64,000 nt of DNA, taken from Episyrphus balteatus (Eukaryota > Arthropoda > Insecta > Diptera > Syrphidae). The stretch is from contig NC_079134.1 of assembly GCF_945859705.1 (NCBI RefSeq), positions 10,767,545-10,831,544 of the forward strand, written 5' to 3'. Made by a program: the position numbers and the translations under genes. Shown here piece after piece: positions 1 to 11,339 of this stretch (within the stretch, counting starts at the first letter, position 1; every line of letters starts with the position of its first letter). The notes below the pieces were generated by a model that worked only from the letters and a program-made list of their open reading frames with translations, did no database searches and had not been told where the DNA came from.

Positions 1-453
1 ATCACTTTAGTGTCAATAGCGCGAGAGCTAAAAAACATTTCAATTGCAACATATAAGTGGTATGTGTATGTAGGTTGTTTTGTGTTAAATTTGGTGAACA
101 CAAAAAAGTCACAAGCATTCGAACACATAGATAAAGCTAAATATAAAATAAAAAGCATAACGCTATATGGATTTTTAAAAGGCAAGTGACACAAAAGGAC
201 ATGGCACATGGAAAACATTAATGCTGCTGCTGCTGATGTGTTATAAAGCACTTTAGGTCGACCGTTTGTGAACAATAATTTGCATACAGTTTAAACTCCA
301 ATTGGCGAATGGGATTCGACAAGAATCAAAAACACATTTTGTATCTCGAAAATTGAACTACCTATAGTTCTTTCAAAAAAAAAACTTAAATTAATTTATT
401 TGTAAATGTTTAAGACATTTCCATGAGGGTTGTAAAAGATCTTTTTTTTTTCA
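1..453. other. non-coding sequence, nothing recognised
   Basis: AT-rich unique-looking sequence. I see no open frame, repeat or RNA gene in it. Confidence 0.6.
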
Positions 454-745
454 ATGCATTTATTTTGCATTACAAATTTAAAAAAAATATTTATTGCAAT
501 TAAAAAAATTTACATTAAAATTTTTTTGTTTTCTTATATAAAATTTTTTATTTGTAATAACATTTTTTTTTTATGCAAAATATTTTTATTTGCAATAAAA
601 ATTTTATTTTCAATTGAAATATTTTTTCAGTTGCAATAATAATTTTTTTTAATGCAAATTTTTTTCATTTCCAATAAATATTTTGTGGACGAAGCAATAA
701 TTTTTTTTTTATTTTTAAATACATTTTTTTTAAATTAATTTTTTT
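454..745. repeat. degenerate AT-rich tandem repeat
   Basis: Irregular reiterations of a motif like TTTGCAATAAAAATTTT, with variants TTGTAATAACA, ATGCAAAATA and TTGCAATAATAA, separated by T-runs. Spacing is roughly 25-35 bases and copies are strongly diverged. An apparent 61-codon plus-strand frame over it is only F/I/K-rich translation of this repeat. Its boundaries are soft. Confidence 0.5.
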
Positions 746-1084
746 ACAACCCTGATTATAACAAATTTTTAACATTCGTTTCCTTTCGATTCACACTCTA
801 TCCAAAGAAGAAAACAAAGTTTAAGATTGTATGACCCAATACCCGTTGAACTTGTTAGTGGAACTTTTGTTAACCAAAAAATTTTATATAGAGCTGTTGC
901 GAACTTTCCAGGGGACACATCTGTTGAAAACTCCTCCTCTATGAGTTTCTATGATTCACTTGAAAAGCTTTGAAAAAGAAAAATTTAAGGCTGATCGAAC
1001 GATACCTCGCGGAATCGTGCCCTCTTCAACCTATCTTGGGAATGAACGGGCGATAGATATATGAATACCATTTATGATAAGTTT
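746..1084. other. non-coding spacer
   Basis: No repeat or coding signal seen between the AT-rich repeat and the first 21-bp minisatellite array. Confidence 0.5.
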
Positions 1085-1752
1085 TGATAAGTACCAAATC
1101 ATTCTTTTTGATAAGTTATCATTTCATTTTAATAAGTTATCATTTCATTTTGATTTTTTATCATTTCATTTTAATAAGTTATCATTTCATTTTGATTTTT
1201 TATCATTTCATTTTATTAAGTTATCATTTCTTTTTGATTAGTTATCATTTCATTTTGATTTTTTATCATTTCATTTTAATAAGTTATCATTTCTTTTTGA
1301 TAAGTTATCATTTCATTTCTTTTTGATTAGTTATCATTTCATTTTAATAAGTTATCATTTCTTTTTAATAAGTTATCATTTCATTTTGATTTTTTATCAT
1401 TTCATTTTAATAAGTTATCATTTCTTTTTGATAAGTTATCATTTCATTTTGATAAGTTATCATTTCTTTTTGATAAGTTATCATTTCATTTTGATAAGTT
1501 ATCATTTCTTTTTGATTAGTTATCATTTCATTTTAATAAGTTATCATTTCATTTGGATAAGATGTCATTGCTTTTTGATAAGTTATATTATATCATTTCA
1601 TTTTGATAAGTTATCATTCCTTTTTGATAAGTTATCATTTCATTGTGATAAGTTGTCATTACATTTTGACAAGTTTTCATTTCATTTCGATAGATAATCA
1701 TTTTATTTTCATATTCATTTTGATAAGTTACCATTTCATATTGATAAGTTTA
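1085..1752 (+). repeat. 21-bp minisatellite array A1 (GATA dyad)
   Basis: About 30 tandem units of 21 bp with consensus TTTTGATAAGTTATCATTTCA. Each unit carries TGATAAGTTATCA, a 6-bp inverted repeat (TGATAA/TTATCA) around a single G, so each unit holds two inverted WGATAR sites. Variants replace GATAAG with GATTTT or AATAAG, often in alternation. Units degrade after about 1560. Because 21 is divisible by 3, frames across the array stay open and give a false protein of YHFILIS repeats. The same core recurs in the array at 3541-4260. Confidence 0.9.
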
Positions 1753-2821
1753 AATTTTGTGAATTTTAATATTGTGGAAACTGTTTAAATGTTCAATTAG
1801 GCCCTGTTAGACTGTTCCCAATGAGAGACTTGACTGTAAATAAAAATATTTTCCATCACTTACCGCCAAGCTCATAACATGTTAACTATGCTGCTGTTGC
1901 TGCCTCGACGACTATATATTTTATATGAATTTCTTAAGAGACCTTTTATGGAACACTACCAAACCAACCACCCTCGATCAAAAAACCACCCTCCTCCAAC
2001 TATATGACAATCCAACAACATTAATGTAGGTGAAGTCGATGGATATAAGTGCAATATATGTGTGCCTGTGTGTGGCGATGATGGTGACCAACAAAACAAA
2101 ATTCGCGCGACTTCTAAAAGGGTACCTATAAAGAAAAACGACATCACCATTACACATATCGCACATTATTATAAAGGCGTGTCGTTCTTCTATACGAATA
2201 TTGAGGTACTCTCAAATCTAAACTAGGTCATCGCATTGAAGTAGAAAAAAAAAACTTTTATTAAAAAGAAAAACTTACAAAAAAAAAAAAAATATTACAC
2301 AACTCTATTTTCAATAAACAATTCTAATATAAAATATATTATGTAGACTTGTGCTTATGTAGAGGTACCCTGTTTCTATATATTCCTAATTACTTGGCTC
2401 ACCGACATCAAAGTATGTGCGTGAGTCGTCCTCTTGATTCTTTTTCTTCGCCAAAAGATGGCTAATTAAATGTTTGTTATGACAAAAAAAAAAAAAAACA
2501 AAGTCAAGACTTCATCTCTTCCGGGAGGAAAGACGGGAACTTAGCATTCTACGAGGAGGTTATGAATACACTCTATCGCATACTCATACTCGTACCCTCG
2601 CATAGAGCAATAATAATAATTTTTGCCGAAAGGCCAAGACAACACTCGATATCAAAGTGTTTTTAATTTGTTTATCCACTCTCCAACTGATGCACAAAGA
2701 ATCGCGCAATTGATCAAAAGATTTTTATTAGACAACCGTCTATTGAAGAAACGAAAGAGACGTTGACTATACAACAGCGACCGAAGCAACGCGACGCGAC
2801 GGTGACTGTGGGACGATGATA
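1753..2821. other. non-coding sequence, nothing recognised
   Basis: Mixed composition with short A-runs. Short minus-strand frames around 1956-2166 have no recognisable domain and overlap each other, so I do not call them genes. Confidence 0.5.
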
Positions 2822-2856
2822 TTCATGATGATGATGCTGATGATGATGATGATGGA
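2822..2856 (+). repeat. GAT microsatellite
   Basis: Near-perfect GAT run with one CTGAT interruption. Confidence 0.85.
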
Positions 2857-3540
2857 GACAACCAAGAGATGACTCTAGGAGGCACATCGAAGGAGCACCC
2901 AGCCAGACTCAAGAACTCTGTGTGTGGTGGGTTCCTAGACAATTTTTATCTTTTTTTCTACTTTTTGAGATTTTTTTTTTGCGGTCCCCTGATGTTAGCC
3001 TTTGAATCAATTTTTGAGATACAAAAAGTTATCTTTTTCGTTTTAATAATTTTCTATGTTATGGTGGCAGAGAATTTAAATTGGTTGCGAAGATATCTAA
3101 TGTAGGCTTCTTTATTATTTTTTTGGTTTTTTTGTTGTATTTTTTTTTTTGTTTTGATCAAAGTTCGCATGTATAGACTGCGAACTATGAGATTCTTTGT
3201 TTGTTTTAAGCTCAAAGATTTTGTATATCTTTTTTGTTTTTTTTTTTTTTTGGATTTTCGTTATTAATTTTCTTTTATTTTATTTTGTTTGCTTTATGAG
3301 ATTGTGTCTGAAAGGCAAAAAATATTAAAAAAACAGAAAAGAGTTTTCAGTTCAATGGTAGCTTACCATAGGAATTTATTTTATAGGGTGTTCTAGATTG
3401 AAAATAGAGGATAAGATCGGAATTTTTCGGTAAACAGATGAATTCATTTTGTTTCGATTCAAGAATTCATTTCTTTTTTAATGAAGAAACAAAAAAGAAA
3501 ATGTTTTGAAAAGTCTTTAATTTGTTTATAAACAGAAACA
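2857..3540. other. T-rich non-coding sequence
   Basis: Many T-homopolymers. A 78-codon plus-strand frame at 2869-3105 is hydrophobic only because of the T-runs. No gene is supported. Confidence 0.5.
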
Positions 3541-4260
3541 CTATCAATTTGTTTTGATAAGTTATCAATTCGTTTAGTTAAGTTATCAGTTTCTTTTGAT
3601 AATTTATGAATTTGATTTGATAAGTTATCAATTAGTTTTGATAAGTCATCAATTCATGTTGACAAGTTTTTTTTTAAGTTATCAATTTGTTTTGATAAGT
3701 TATCAATTCGTTTAGTTAAGTTATCAGTTTCTTTTGATAATTTATGAATTTGATTTGATAAGTTATCAATTAGTTTTGATAAGTCATCAATTCATGTTGA
3801 CAAGTTTTTTTTTAAGTTATCAATTTGTTTTGATAAGTTATCAATTTGTTTTGATAAGTTATCAATTTGTTTTGATAAGTTGTCAATTTGATTTGATAAG
3901 CTATAAGATTGGTTGGAAAAGTAATTACTTAGTTTTGATAAGTTAACAATCTGTTTTAATAAGTTATCAATTTGTTTTAATAAGTTATTAATTTGTTTTC
4001 ATAAGTTATCAATTTGTTTTGAAAAGTTATTAATTTGTTTTGATACAATTTATCAGTTTGTTTTTATAAGTAATCAATTTGTTTTGATAAGTTATAAATT
4101 TGTTGTGATGAGTTATCAATTTATTTTAATAAGTAATCAATTTATTTTGTTAAGTTATAAATTTGATTTGATAAGTTATCAATTTGTTTTGATAGTATCT
4201 AATAATGTGTTTTGATAAGTTACCAATTTGATTTGGTAAATTATCACAAAATAAAAATTG
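3541..4260 (+). repeat. 21-bp minisatellite array A2 (GATA dyad)
   Basis: About 33 tandem units with consensus TTTTGATAAGTTATCAATTTG. It has the same TGATAAGTTATCA core as the array at 1085-1752 but a different flank (ATTTG instead of TTTCA). A block of about 137 bp starting near 3543 is directly repeated from near 3680 with almost no change, including the variant units GTTAAGTTATCAG and a T-run, so a recent higher-order duplication sits on an older array. Units become more diverged towards 4250. Confidence 0.9.
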
Positions 4261-5726
4261 TATCAAAAAACTATAAGTAATATGGTAAAAAAGTTCTTTG
4301 ATAATCATTTTTATCAAAAAACAAAAACCGACTTTCATGGATAAAACTGGGTTTTATGGTTTTTCTAATAGTTAATTTGGCCAGAACTGAACGAAATTGA
4401 AACGGGACCAAATTGCAGCCACCAAAGTTATGAGGTAACAAACACAAAAAATAAATAAAAAAAACACAGACGAATTGAATACCTTCTCCTTTTTGGAAGT
4501 CGGTTAAGACCAGGGCCTAGTGACCCACGCTATTGAATTCATTTTTTGTTAGTCGGAAGATAACGCGGGAACCTTTACTTTTCTGCTGAATCTAAATGCC
4601 ATACAAAATTTTCAATACCAGCAATTGCAAGTCTTAAAAAGTTAACATTAATCGATTGTCTTTCTTCAGAAAGCACCTTAAACCCTTGGATTTTATTATA
4701 TTATTCTCCTCATATGTATAATCAAAGTAAACAAAAATACCTTAGTAAAACTATTTTCAATCATCTCTCTTCAAACCTCAGTCAATACGCCAAACCCATT
4801 AAACTAAGTATCAATTTAGTCATTTTTTTATCATTTGCTCATTTGTATTAACTGACCATTTCTGACACCTGCTGCCATGAAAATTGTGATTCGATTACTG
4901 AATGAGAATTTTATTACATCGTTTTATCTATCAAACAAAAGACGACAAAGAAACAAAAAAAAAAAAAACCTTCTCAATATCATATTATTACCAAACGAAA
5001 AAACAAAACAAAAGAAGAAATTTTGTATAGAATTTGTTTTGATGTCCGAAAAACCATCATCAAACAAAAAAAACGAACCTCTGAATAACGATGATTTTGT
5101 GCTTCCTAATGTGAGAATTTAGTTGTTGTAACAGAGAGTTGGAGAACTTCAACCGCGAAATTCCAGTCACGAATTGTTTTTTTTTTTTTTTTTTTGAACG
5201 TACGAGACGTGTTCTAGACAACTCCACACCGTCTAAATCTCTCTCCCTCTCTCTTTCCCTCTCCCAATCTGTCAAATGTGCGTCTTACCTTTAACAAAAG
5301 AATGATGAAACATTCTATTGTAAATATGGGAAGGAAATGAAGACGACTTCCCCCCATTACAGAGAGTACATAAAGCTCTATAGTTTGATTAATTTTACGT
5401 GACTAAAAAGTCATTACATGAACGGAATAAGACAAAAAAACTGTCAAACCGGGGATTCACAAATTTTTCATTGAAGACCTGACTTGGGCTAAAAACGTTG
5501 ATAGTTCATCGATCTGGAAGGAAGGTTCACGCACTTTCTGAGAGAGAGAAAACTTTTTTTTTTTTTATGCGTTTATTATTCTGTTGAGTGCGTGTTTAAT
5601 TGTATTGCAAATAGACAAACTGTCAGACAATGCGTTTGACAGTTCTTGTATATTCTTTTATTTTATTTGTCATAGACGACAACGTTCCACTTCAATTCTT
5701 TCCCTTGTTCATCAAGAGTAGAAGTG
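4261..5726. other. non-coding sequence with simple-sequence tracts
   Basis: Includes A-runs near 4960 and a 20-T run near 5177. At 4377-4515 there is text that looks like a dispersed repeat edge (GAACGAAATTGAAACGGGAC and GGAAGTCGGTTAAGACC), but no inverted repeats were found to define it. The 81-codon frame at 4877-5122 is lysine-rich from A-runs and is not supported. Confidence 0.45.
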
Positions 5727-5766
5727 ACGATTATGATGATGATAATGATGATGATGATGACGAGTA
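5727..5766 (+). repeat. GAT microsatellite
   Basis: Interrupted GATGATGATAATGATGATG tract. The reverse strand reads as poly-isoleucine, so the flanking short frames are artefacts. Confidence 0.85.
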
Positions 5767-6104
5767 TACGAAGAGGGACGAGCTGATTGTTATGCACGAA
5801 ATGCTTCAAGTGGGAAATGCGGAATACACTCTTTAGTTCAATGCTCAACATGGCTACGGCTACTGGTGTTGTTTCGTTCATTTTTCTTCTTTTTTTTTCA
5901 TTATTATTTTTTTCATTTGTACGTTTACACGATGCGATGCGGGCGGCATGCTGTTGCTAAGTCAGTTGTCGGGTCGCAGGTTGCACATTGCATTGCAGTA
6001 GCCAAGAGTGATTTTACTTAACGTTCGCTTTATTGCATGTAATTACTGCAAATGGGCAAGTGACATTGTGTTGTTTGGTTGAGAGATGACGTTACGTTGC
6101 GTTT

Positions 6105-6127
6105 TGTTGGTTGGTTGGTTGGTTGGT
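6105..6127 (+). repeat. TTGG microsatellite
   Basis: Five perfect TTGG units, then GGTCGG. Confidence 0.85.
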
Positions 6128-6989
6128 CGGTTTGGTCTGTCATCGCAGGTTATTGAAGCTACTCAACAGAGGTTTTGTATTATGCATGGATCGCCTTTGC
6201 CGGTTGTCATCACGACGACCATCAAGCATTAAGGGGGTGCGTTATGTGCAACGCATTTTCAAGTTATTCAAATTAATTTCAAGTGGCAAAGAAGCACTAA
6301 CAACAGCAGTGACAATGGTATAGTTGAGATAGGGTAAAAGAGCTTGTGGCGTGGTTGTTGTTGTTGGTCTGCGATGGTGGAGGTGGTTGGTTATTGCCTT
6401 GAAGCTGAATTATATATGCGGACTTGTCGAATGTTTTATAACAATTGACAGCTCAACCCGGAGATTGGGTGACAGTTCCTGTGAAAAAAGGACCCAAGTT
6501 AATGTTGTTGTTGAGGGACGACTGCTGTAAATCAACCATTAACGTGCGAAATGGAAATTGCTTGCTTTTAAAGGCAATAAAACGAGTAGGAGGTAGGTAA
6601 GGTATAGCAGTTAGGAATCTAGAAAAGGATTGATGAAAAGGGATTTCTTGGTGATTTATTGTGAGGTAAATAGAATTTGTGTGTTTTAATTTTTAAAGTT
6701 ACAAATGATTTAAACTTGAGGCAATTTTGCAAAAGTTTATTTTTTATTTTTATTAAAAATTGTTCTTTTAACAAAGTCTTGATTTAAGAGTTTTAAAAGT
6801 CTTGAAAGTAGTGAGATAAGAATGTCAGTTTGATGCGTTACTTTTAGCTGTCATTATTCATTTCATGTGTATAATAGTTTATGGGGGTTTCTGAAAGTTT
6901 GCACCGAACTTTTTTTCAACAGACCGCTACAGAGGCAAGAATACTAGATACAATAACCCGCGACAAAGGTTTTTTGACGCATGACGTAA
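6128..6989. other. non-coding sequence
   Basis: GT-rich simple stretches (TTGTTGTTGG near 6357) and unique sequence. TAGGTAAGG near 6594 lacks an upstream pyrimidine tract and is not treated as a splice signal. Confidence 0.5.
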
Positions 6990-7134
6990 GCATTTTATTC
7001 TAAAGGAATCATACACAAGTACGGTGACGCTGTGGTAACGCTGCGGGAAAAAAGTCTCCCAGGTTTCCAAAACATCACCGTTGGGTCTCTGGAACGTCAC
7101 CGCATTTGTGCATAATTCCCCTAGAATCAAATGG
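6990..7134. mobile_element. small palindromic element, copy 1
   Basis: Arms of about 50-60 bp face each other. The left arm reads ATTCTAAAGGAATCATACAC then AAGTACGGTGACG. The reverse complement of the right arm reads ATTCTAGGGGAATTATGCAC then AAATGCGGTGACG. The centre holds CTCCCAGGTTTCCAAAACA. It is non-coding and MITE-like. The superfamily is unknown because no clear target duplication is visible. It lies in a tandem duplication with the copy at 7258-7394. Confidence 0.6.
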
Positions 7135-7505
7135 CATTTGTACACCGGGCCTAAACGAAAAAGTAAAAATCAAAATATCAAAAAATTCTCCAAGTCAATA
7201 AGTCAGAGTAAAAAAAAAGCCTCAAACCATTCATGTGCTTTTGACCATGACGCGTCCATTTGCTTCTATAAGAAATAAACACAAGTGCGTTACGCTGTGG
7301 TAACGCTGCAGGAAACATGACTCCCAGGTTTCCAAAACACCGTAGCGTCACCGGAACGTCACCGCACTTTCGTAGCATTCCTGTAGAATCGAATGGCTGC
7401 TAAATGCATACGCATGTATGCATTGCACCGGGCCTAAACGAAGAAGTAAAAATCAAAATACCAAAAAAAATGTCCAAGTCAATAAGTCAGGGTCAAAAGA
7501 AACCC
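7012..7505 (+). repeat. tandem duplication, period about 267 bp
   Basis: ACACAAGT followed by GACGCTGTGGTAACGCTGC begins near 7012, and a matching copy (GTTACGCTGTGGTAACGCTGC) begins near 7279. Both copies continue through CTCCCAGGTTTCCAAAACA, the GGAACGTCACCGCA arm, CACCGGGCCTAAACGAA and CAAGTCAATAAGTCAG. Copies differ by substitutions and small indels, so the duplication is not recent. Confidence 0.8.
7258..7394. mobile_element. small palindromic element, copy 2
   Basis: Second copy of the element at 6990-7134. The left arm has ACACAAGTGCGTTACG. The right arm, reverse-complemented, has GAAAGTGCGGTGACGTTCC, preceded by ATTCTACAGGAATGC. The CTCCCAGGTTTCCAAAACA centre is conserved. Confidence 0.6.
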
Positions 7506-9889
7506 CCAAAAACCAATATTGAACGAGAGATGCCGGCAATTTCCGTCGTCAAAATGTATTGCTATTGTATTCAAGCACTGCAGCAATATTGATTGTATCT
7601 ATCGTAAAGCTTTACTTTTCAATATAACAGCACTTGTTAGGCAAAAAAAAAGAAGTAACTTTGTTGTGATTTATAAAATTGCCTTTACCTCTTTTTTTCT
7701 TCCATTTTTAATGACACAAAAAGTGGTTCGCGGTAGGGTTTTTTTTCACGCGCGAACTATTTTCACTGTCATTGCAATTTCTTTTGCTTTCCTATTAGCA
7801 ATGCTCTTCTGCTCCATATGTTGTTTTTTTCCGTGATAGCCAACAAAGCCACCCAGGAAGATAAACAACACTTTTTCCTGTCACTCACTCTTCCATCTAA
7901 TGTCTTTGATGGCAGAGAAAAAAAGAACCATATAGCTTAGAGAAGAATCAGTCGATAAATTGTAAAAAGAAGAAGAGTGAGAAAAAACAAAAAAAAAACT
8001 GACTTAGTGAAGAAGAAGATGTCTTGACTTTAATCGCTGTGTGTGGTCATTCTAGTCCACATTTTGCGCCAAAGACTCTTCTCATCACCATCAACCATCA
8101 TAGAGACTGACTTCATCATAAAAGAGTTTGTATAAATGGCGTTCTAATAACAAAAAAAAAGTTGCACAGCGCAAAAAGCAAAAAAACTGTCAGAAAGAAA
8201 AACAAAAGTAATGAAAGTGAACTGACAGATGAACAGACACATGATTAAGGAGTGTTCCCAGAGACAAAATGAACTAACGAACGACCATACTTGGAAGAGC
8301 CAGCACAGAAACGTGATGGTATCATATCATCTCTAAAGCAATGATGGAGTTGACCTTTTAATTTGTCGTGGTATAATAATCTTCCCTTATTGTAACACAA
8401 AGTGGCGCGACTATATTGCACTGGACATATTTTTTTCTTTCTCTGTTTTAATGTGCGACGATGTTATGGAGCTATCATAACAGACTTGGACAGAACAAGT
8501 TAGACGGTTTCAATTAGTGGCGGCGCTATTATCTCATCAGCTGTTGTTTTTTTTTTTTTTATTTTCTTTCCTATTTATTTTTATCTGATTAGAAATTGCA
8601 TGCAATGTTTTTGATGTGGAGGTCATGGCGCGGTTAGGTTATTATGGAGACCTATTTAAATTTTGACATGGCGTGCAAGTTGCTGCTAGCTGGCTGTCTG
8701 GATATTGTTGGTTTTTTTTTGTTTTTTTGTGAAGTTGACACATTAGCGACATGCAATATTCTAATGAGAAAATAGTTTCAAAGTAGCTTAGTGTAATTAG
8801 AAAAATTAGGTCACCTTCTAAAGTTACTCACTCATATTGTACTAGATTTTACCCTAATTTGACAAAGTAAAGAAATACGTAGGTAAAGGAAAGTGACGCT
8901 TAAAAAGCTTAACATTTCATTTGCAAACGTTTATTGCTCAGAAGTTTCCCACGAAAATTATAGGTTTAAGGCACTCTCAAACCAACGACGACGGACAATA
9001 TAAAACGCTTTCGAAATCGTTTTTATATTAAACAAAAATTCTAACCTGGAACGTCGACTTTCAGGTGTTGAATTTTGTTTGAAGTTATGAGTTCAATATG
9101 GCAAGTGGTAAGAAGTCAGTGGTCAGCAGGGTGGTACAATTTTTTTGAGTTCACATTTTTGTTGTTCCCACTAAATAACGTGTTATACTATATTTTGTAT
9201 TGAATACGTGACATATCAGCTTTTTAGCTCAATTGGCTAATGCCCATAAACTGTAATAACGGAACCAGATGTATGCTTATGTCAAAATTTAACGAAGCGT
9301 TTCTTTTCTATCTGTCAAATGGACAGATAGAGTTAAACATGCAGTCAGATTTCATATTAGGGCAAAAATACTATTTAGTGTCTAAAAAGTTGTCCCTTTA
9401 TACAGTGAATTTAAAAAAATAATATGGACATTTTTAACAATATGTTTTTTTTATATATATTTTAGTTGACATAGAATGGTTATAATTTAATCAATTGTAA
9501 AATAACATTTTCACCGATGTTTTGAATGATATTTTTATATTTTATGACAGTTTAAACACAAAGTGATCAAAACCAAACAACTGCGTTACTATACTGCAAA
9601 TTTCAGTTCTATTTGTAAAATCATATAATTAAGCTCTCTGATATTCCTATTTTAAACTAAAAGAACAACATAAGTCTCCTATGAAGTTAAATCACAGAAA
9701 AATTAATTTCAATTAAATATTCTTAAAAGTTTATTACCAAAATAACTTTAAATATCACTGCGTTACCATGATAAATCACAATGTTACCGTGATTTGTAAA
9801 CAATTCGATCCAAATTTTGGGATTCAAACTCTTAAAAAATGTGAATAATGTTATAGTCCGTTCAATTTAGACATCCGAGGTTACATTAA
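7506..9889. other. non-coding sequence, nothing recognised
   Basis: About 2.4 kb of AT-rich sequence with homopolymers and no coding, RNA or repeat structure I can support. The 105-codon frame at 7519-7836 is compositional (F-rich) and lies partly in the duplicated repeat. Confidence 0.5.
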
Positions 9890-10345
9890 TTCCCAGCAAG
9901 CTGAAAATTGGTAGGATTATTGGAAACACCATCATAAATTAAATCTAAAAAGTCCTCATCGATCCGAGACCTGGAAAAAAAATTACTTGGGGTCAAAGGT
10001 CACAAAAACTGGTTTTTCACGATTTTCAGCAAAACGGTAAGTGCTATCAAAAAATGTTCAATGCAAGAATTGTAGACCTGATTATTATATATAAAAAGTG
10101 TAGACACTTTTTTTCCTAGGACCCACCGTTTCTTAGGTATAACGATTCAAAAAGTTGAAGTTGAGTTGTAATCGTCATAATCAGGCCTATTCTGAAAAAA
10201 AAAAAACTCCCAACTGAAAAGTTCTTGAAATTTCATTATTTTTTTAGCTTGAATTTCGTTCTTCAATGGTTAAGAATATGGGGAAAGCAAAAAAAAAAAT
10301 GGAAATTTTCACCATTTTTCGTATTGGGGCCCTTCTCCCGAAACC
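9890..10345. repeat. probable decayed dispersed repeat with DR1 site
   Basis: Shares GGGGTCAAAGGTCAC (9989-10003) with the inverted-repeat element at 36374-36810. The start (CAAGCTGAAAATTGGTAGG) is loosely similar to the left part of that element. No terminal repeats are visible, so boundaries and class are uncertain. Confidence 0.35.
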
Positions 10346-10639
10346 ATTTCGCTGGTAATTTTTGTTTAGAATAGGTCCGAATATAATACAAAGTGTCCGA
10401 TAGAGAATGGGCAACCCTAAAACGGCTGATAGCTACAATTATGACTGTTCTAAAAACAGATAGAAAAAAGTTCTATCGCAACCAGTTCATAAAATATTGG
10501 CTTTTTTTCGTTCAGTGTATTTTAAATTTTATCATCTTATGTTTTCGTTCACTGCAACCACGAATTAATGAATTTTATTTATTTCTTTTTTTTATAATTT
10601 TTGTTTGTCTTACTCACTTTCTCGATTAAATTTTACTAT

Positions 10640-10860
10640 AATCTCAAATTTTAACCGAGTTTCTTGATCAATATAAACCAGTTGATCGGTTTAAATAACC
10701 TTCTAAAATAGTAATTTTAAACAATTTAACTTAACCGAGGCGACTACGTTGATTTTAGCAACGGGAACTACGTAGTTTTAACGAAGACTACGTTATTTTA
10801 ACACATTTTTTTTAACCCACCTCTCGGTAGGTCCATTATTTTTCTGCGTGTAAGGCAAGC
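10640..10860. repeat. degenerate 21-22 bp repeat next to a transposon-end-like motif
   Basis: Between about 10730 and 10805 the phrases AACCGAGGCGACTACGTTGA, TTTTAGCAACGGGAACTACG and AGTTTTAACGAAGACTACG follow at about 21-22 bp spacing. They resemble the degenerate minisatellite at 36955-37470 (GTTGATTTTACCGGGGAC, GGAGGCGACTAATGG). The stretch ends in TTATTTTTCTGCGTGTA, which looks like the right end of an inverted-repeat element (compare CACAGAGAAAAATAGACC at 10910), but a matching left end was not found. Confidence 0.4.
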
Positions 10861-10909
10861 TCAAACGATGGTTAAGGAACTACAGTATTAACTTATTCCT
10901 AATCCGGTT

Positions 10910-11339
10910 CACAGAGAAAAATAGACCACATAAAATAGAACAAAAACAATAAGATTTCTCTATGGTTTTCATCCAAGAAGGAAACCTTATTAAAACAATC
11001 GGGTTTTCCTTATTGTTTTAAAATCTGCAAAAAAATAAAAAAAAAGATGACCAGGCTGGGAATCGAACTGGAGACTTCAAATCTTTAGTCGCCCACCTTA
11101 CCACCTGAACCAACCTGCCATGAAAATATTGATCGCGAATTTTGTTCTAGTGCTAAGTTGCAAAAAAAATCAACTTTTCAGTCAAATTTTAATAAGATTT
11201 TCTCTATAAAAATAATAAGAAATCTCCTTAAAAAAACCTTATTAATCGTTGATTTTAATAAGATTTCCTTATGAAATGTATGGACGGTAAAACAATATGG
11301 CAATCTGTTAGTTTTTAGCGGGTCATATTTTTCTCTGTG
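10910..11339. mobile_element. TIR element (MITE-like) with nested tRNA-like segment
   Basis: Ends are CACAGAGAAAAATAGACC (from 10910) and, inverted, GGTCATATTTTTCTCTGTG (to 11339), so the terminal repeats are about 18 bp. TT flanks both sides, a possible 2-bp target duplication. Inside, AT-rich motifs such as CCTTATTAAAACAAT and TTTAATAAGATTT repeat in both orientations. It has no coding capacity. A tRNA-like stretch lies at 11047-11119 on the minus strand. The left end resembles CACGGAGAAAACAGACCACA at 20898. Confidence 0.7.
11047..11119 (-). repeat. tRNA-like segment (SINE head or tRNA pseudogene)
   Basis: On the minus strand, GGTTGGTTCAGGTGGTAAGG looks like an internal A box. About 35 bases later AGTTCGATTCCC matches a pol III B box nearly perfectly, followed by CAGCCTGG. 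Arms do not pair well enough for a functional tRNA: the T stem has mismatches and no clean anticodon stem is seen. The best reading is a tRNA-derived SINE fragment or tRNA pseudogene inside the 10910-11339 element. Confidence 0.55.

Noticed and set aside
1084..1697. Open frames of 80 and 124 codons with YHFILIS repeats
   Set aside because: Direct translation of the 21-bp minisatellite, whose unit length is a multiple of three. Not a protein.
6590..6600. TAGGTAAGG as a third ratchet site
   Set aside because: The upstream sequence is purine-rich with no pyrimidine tract.
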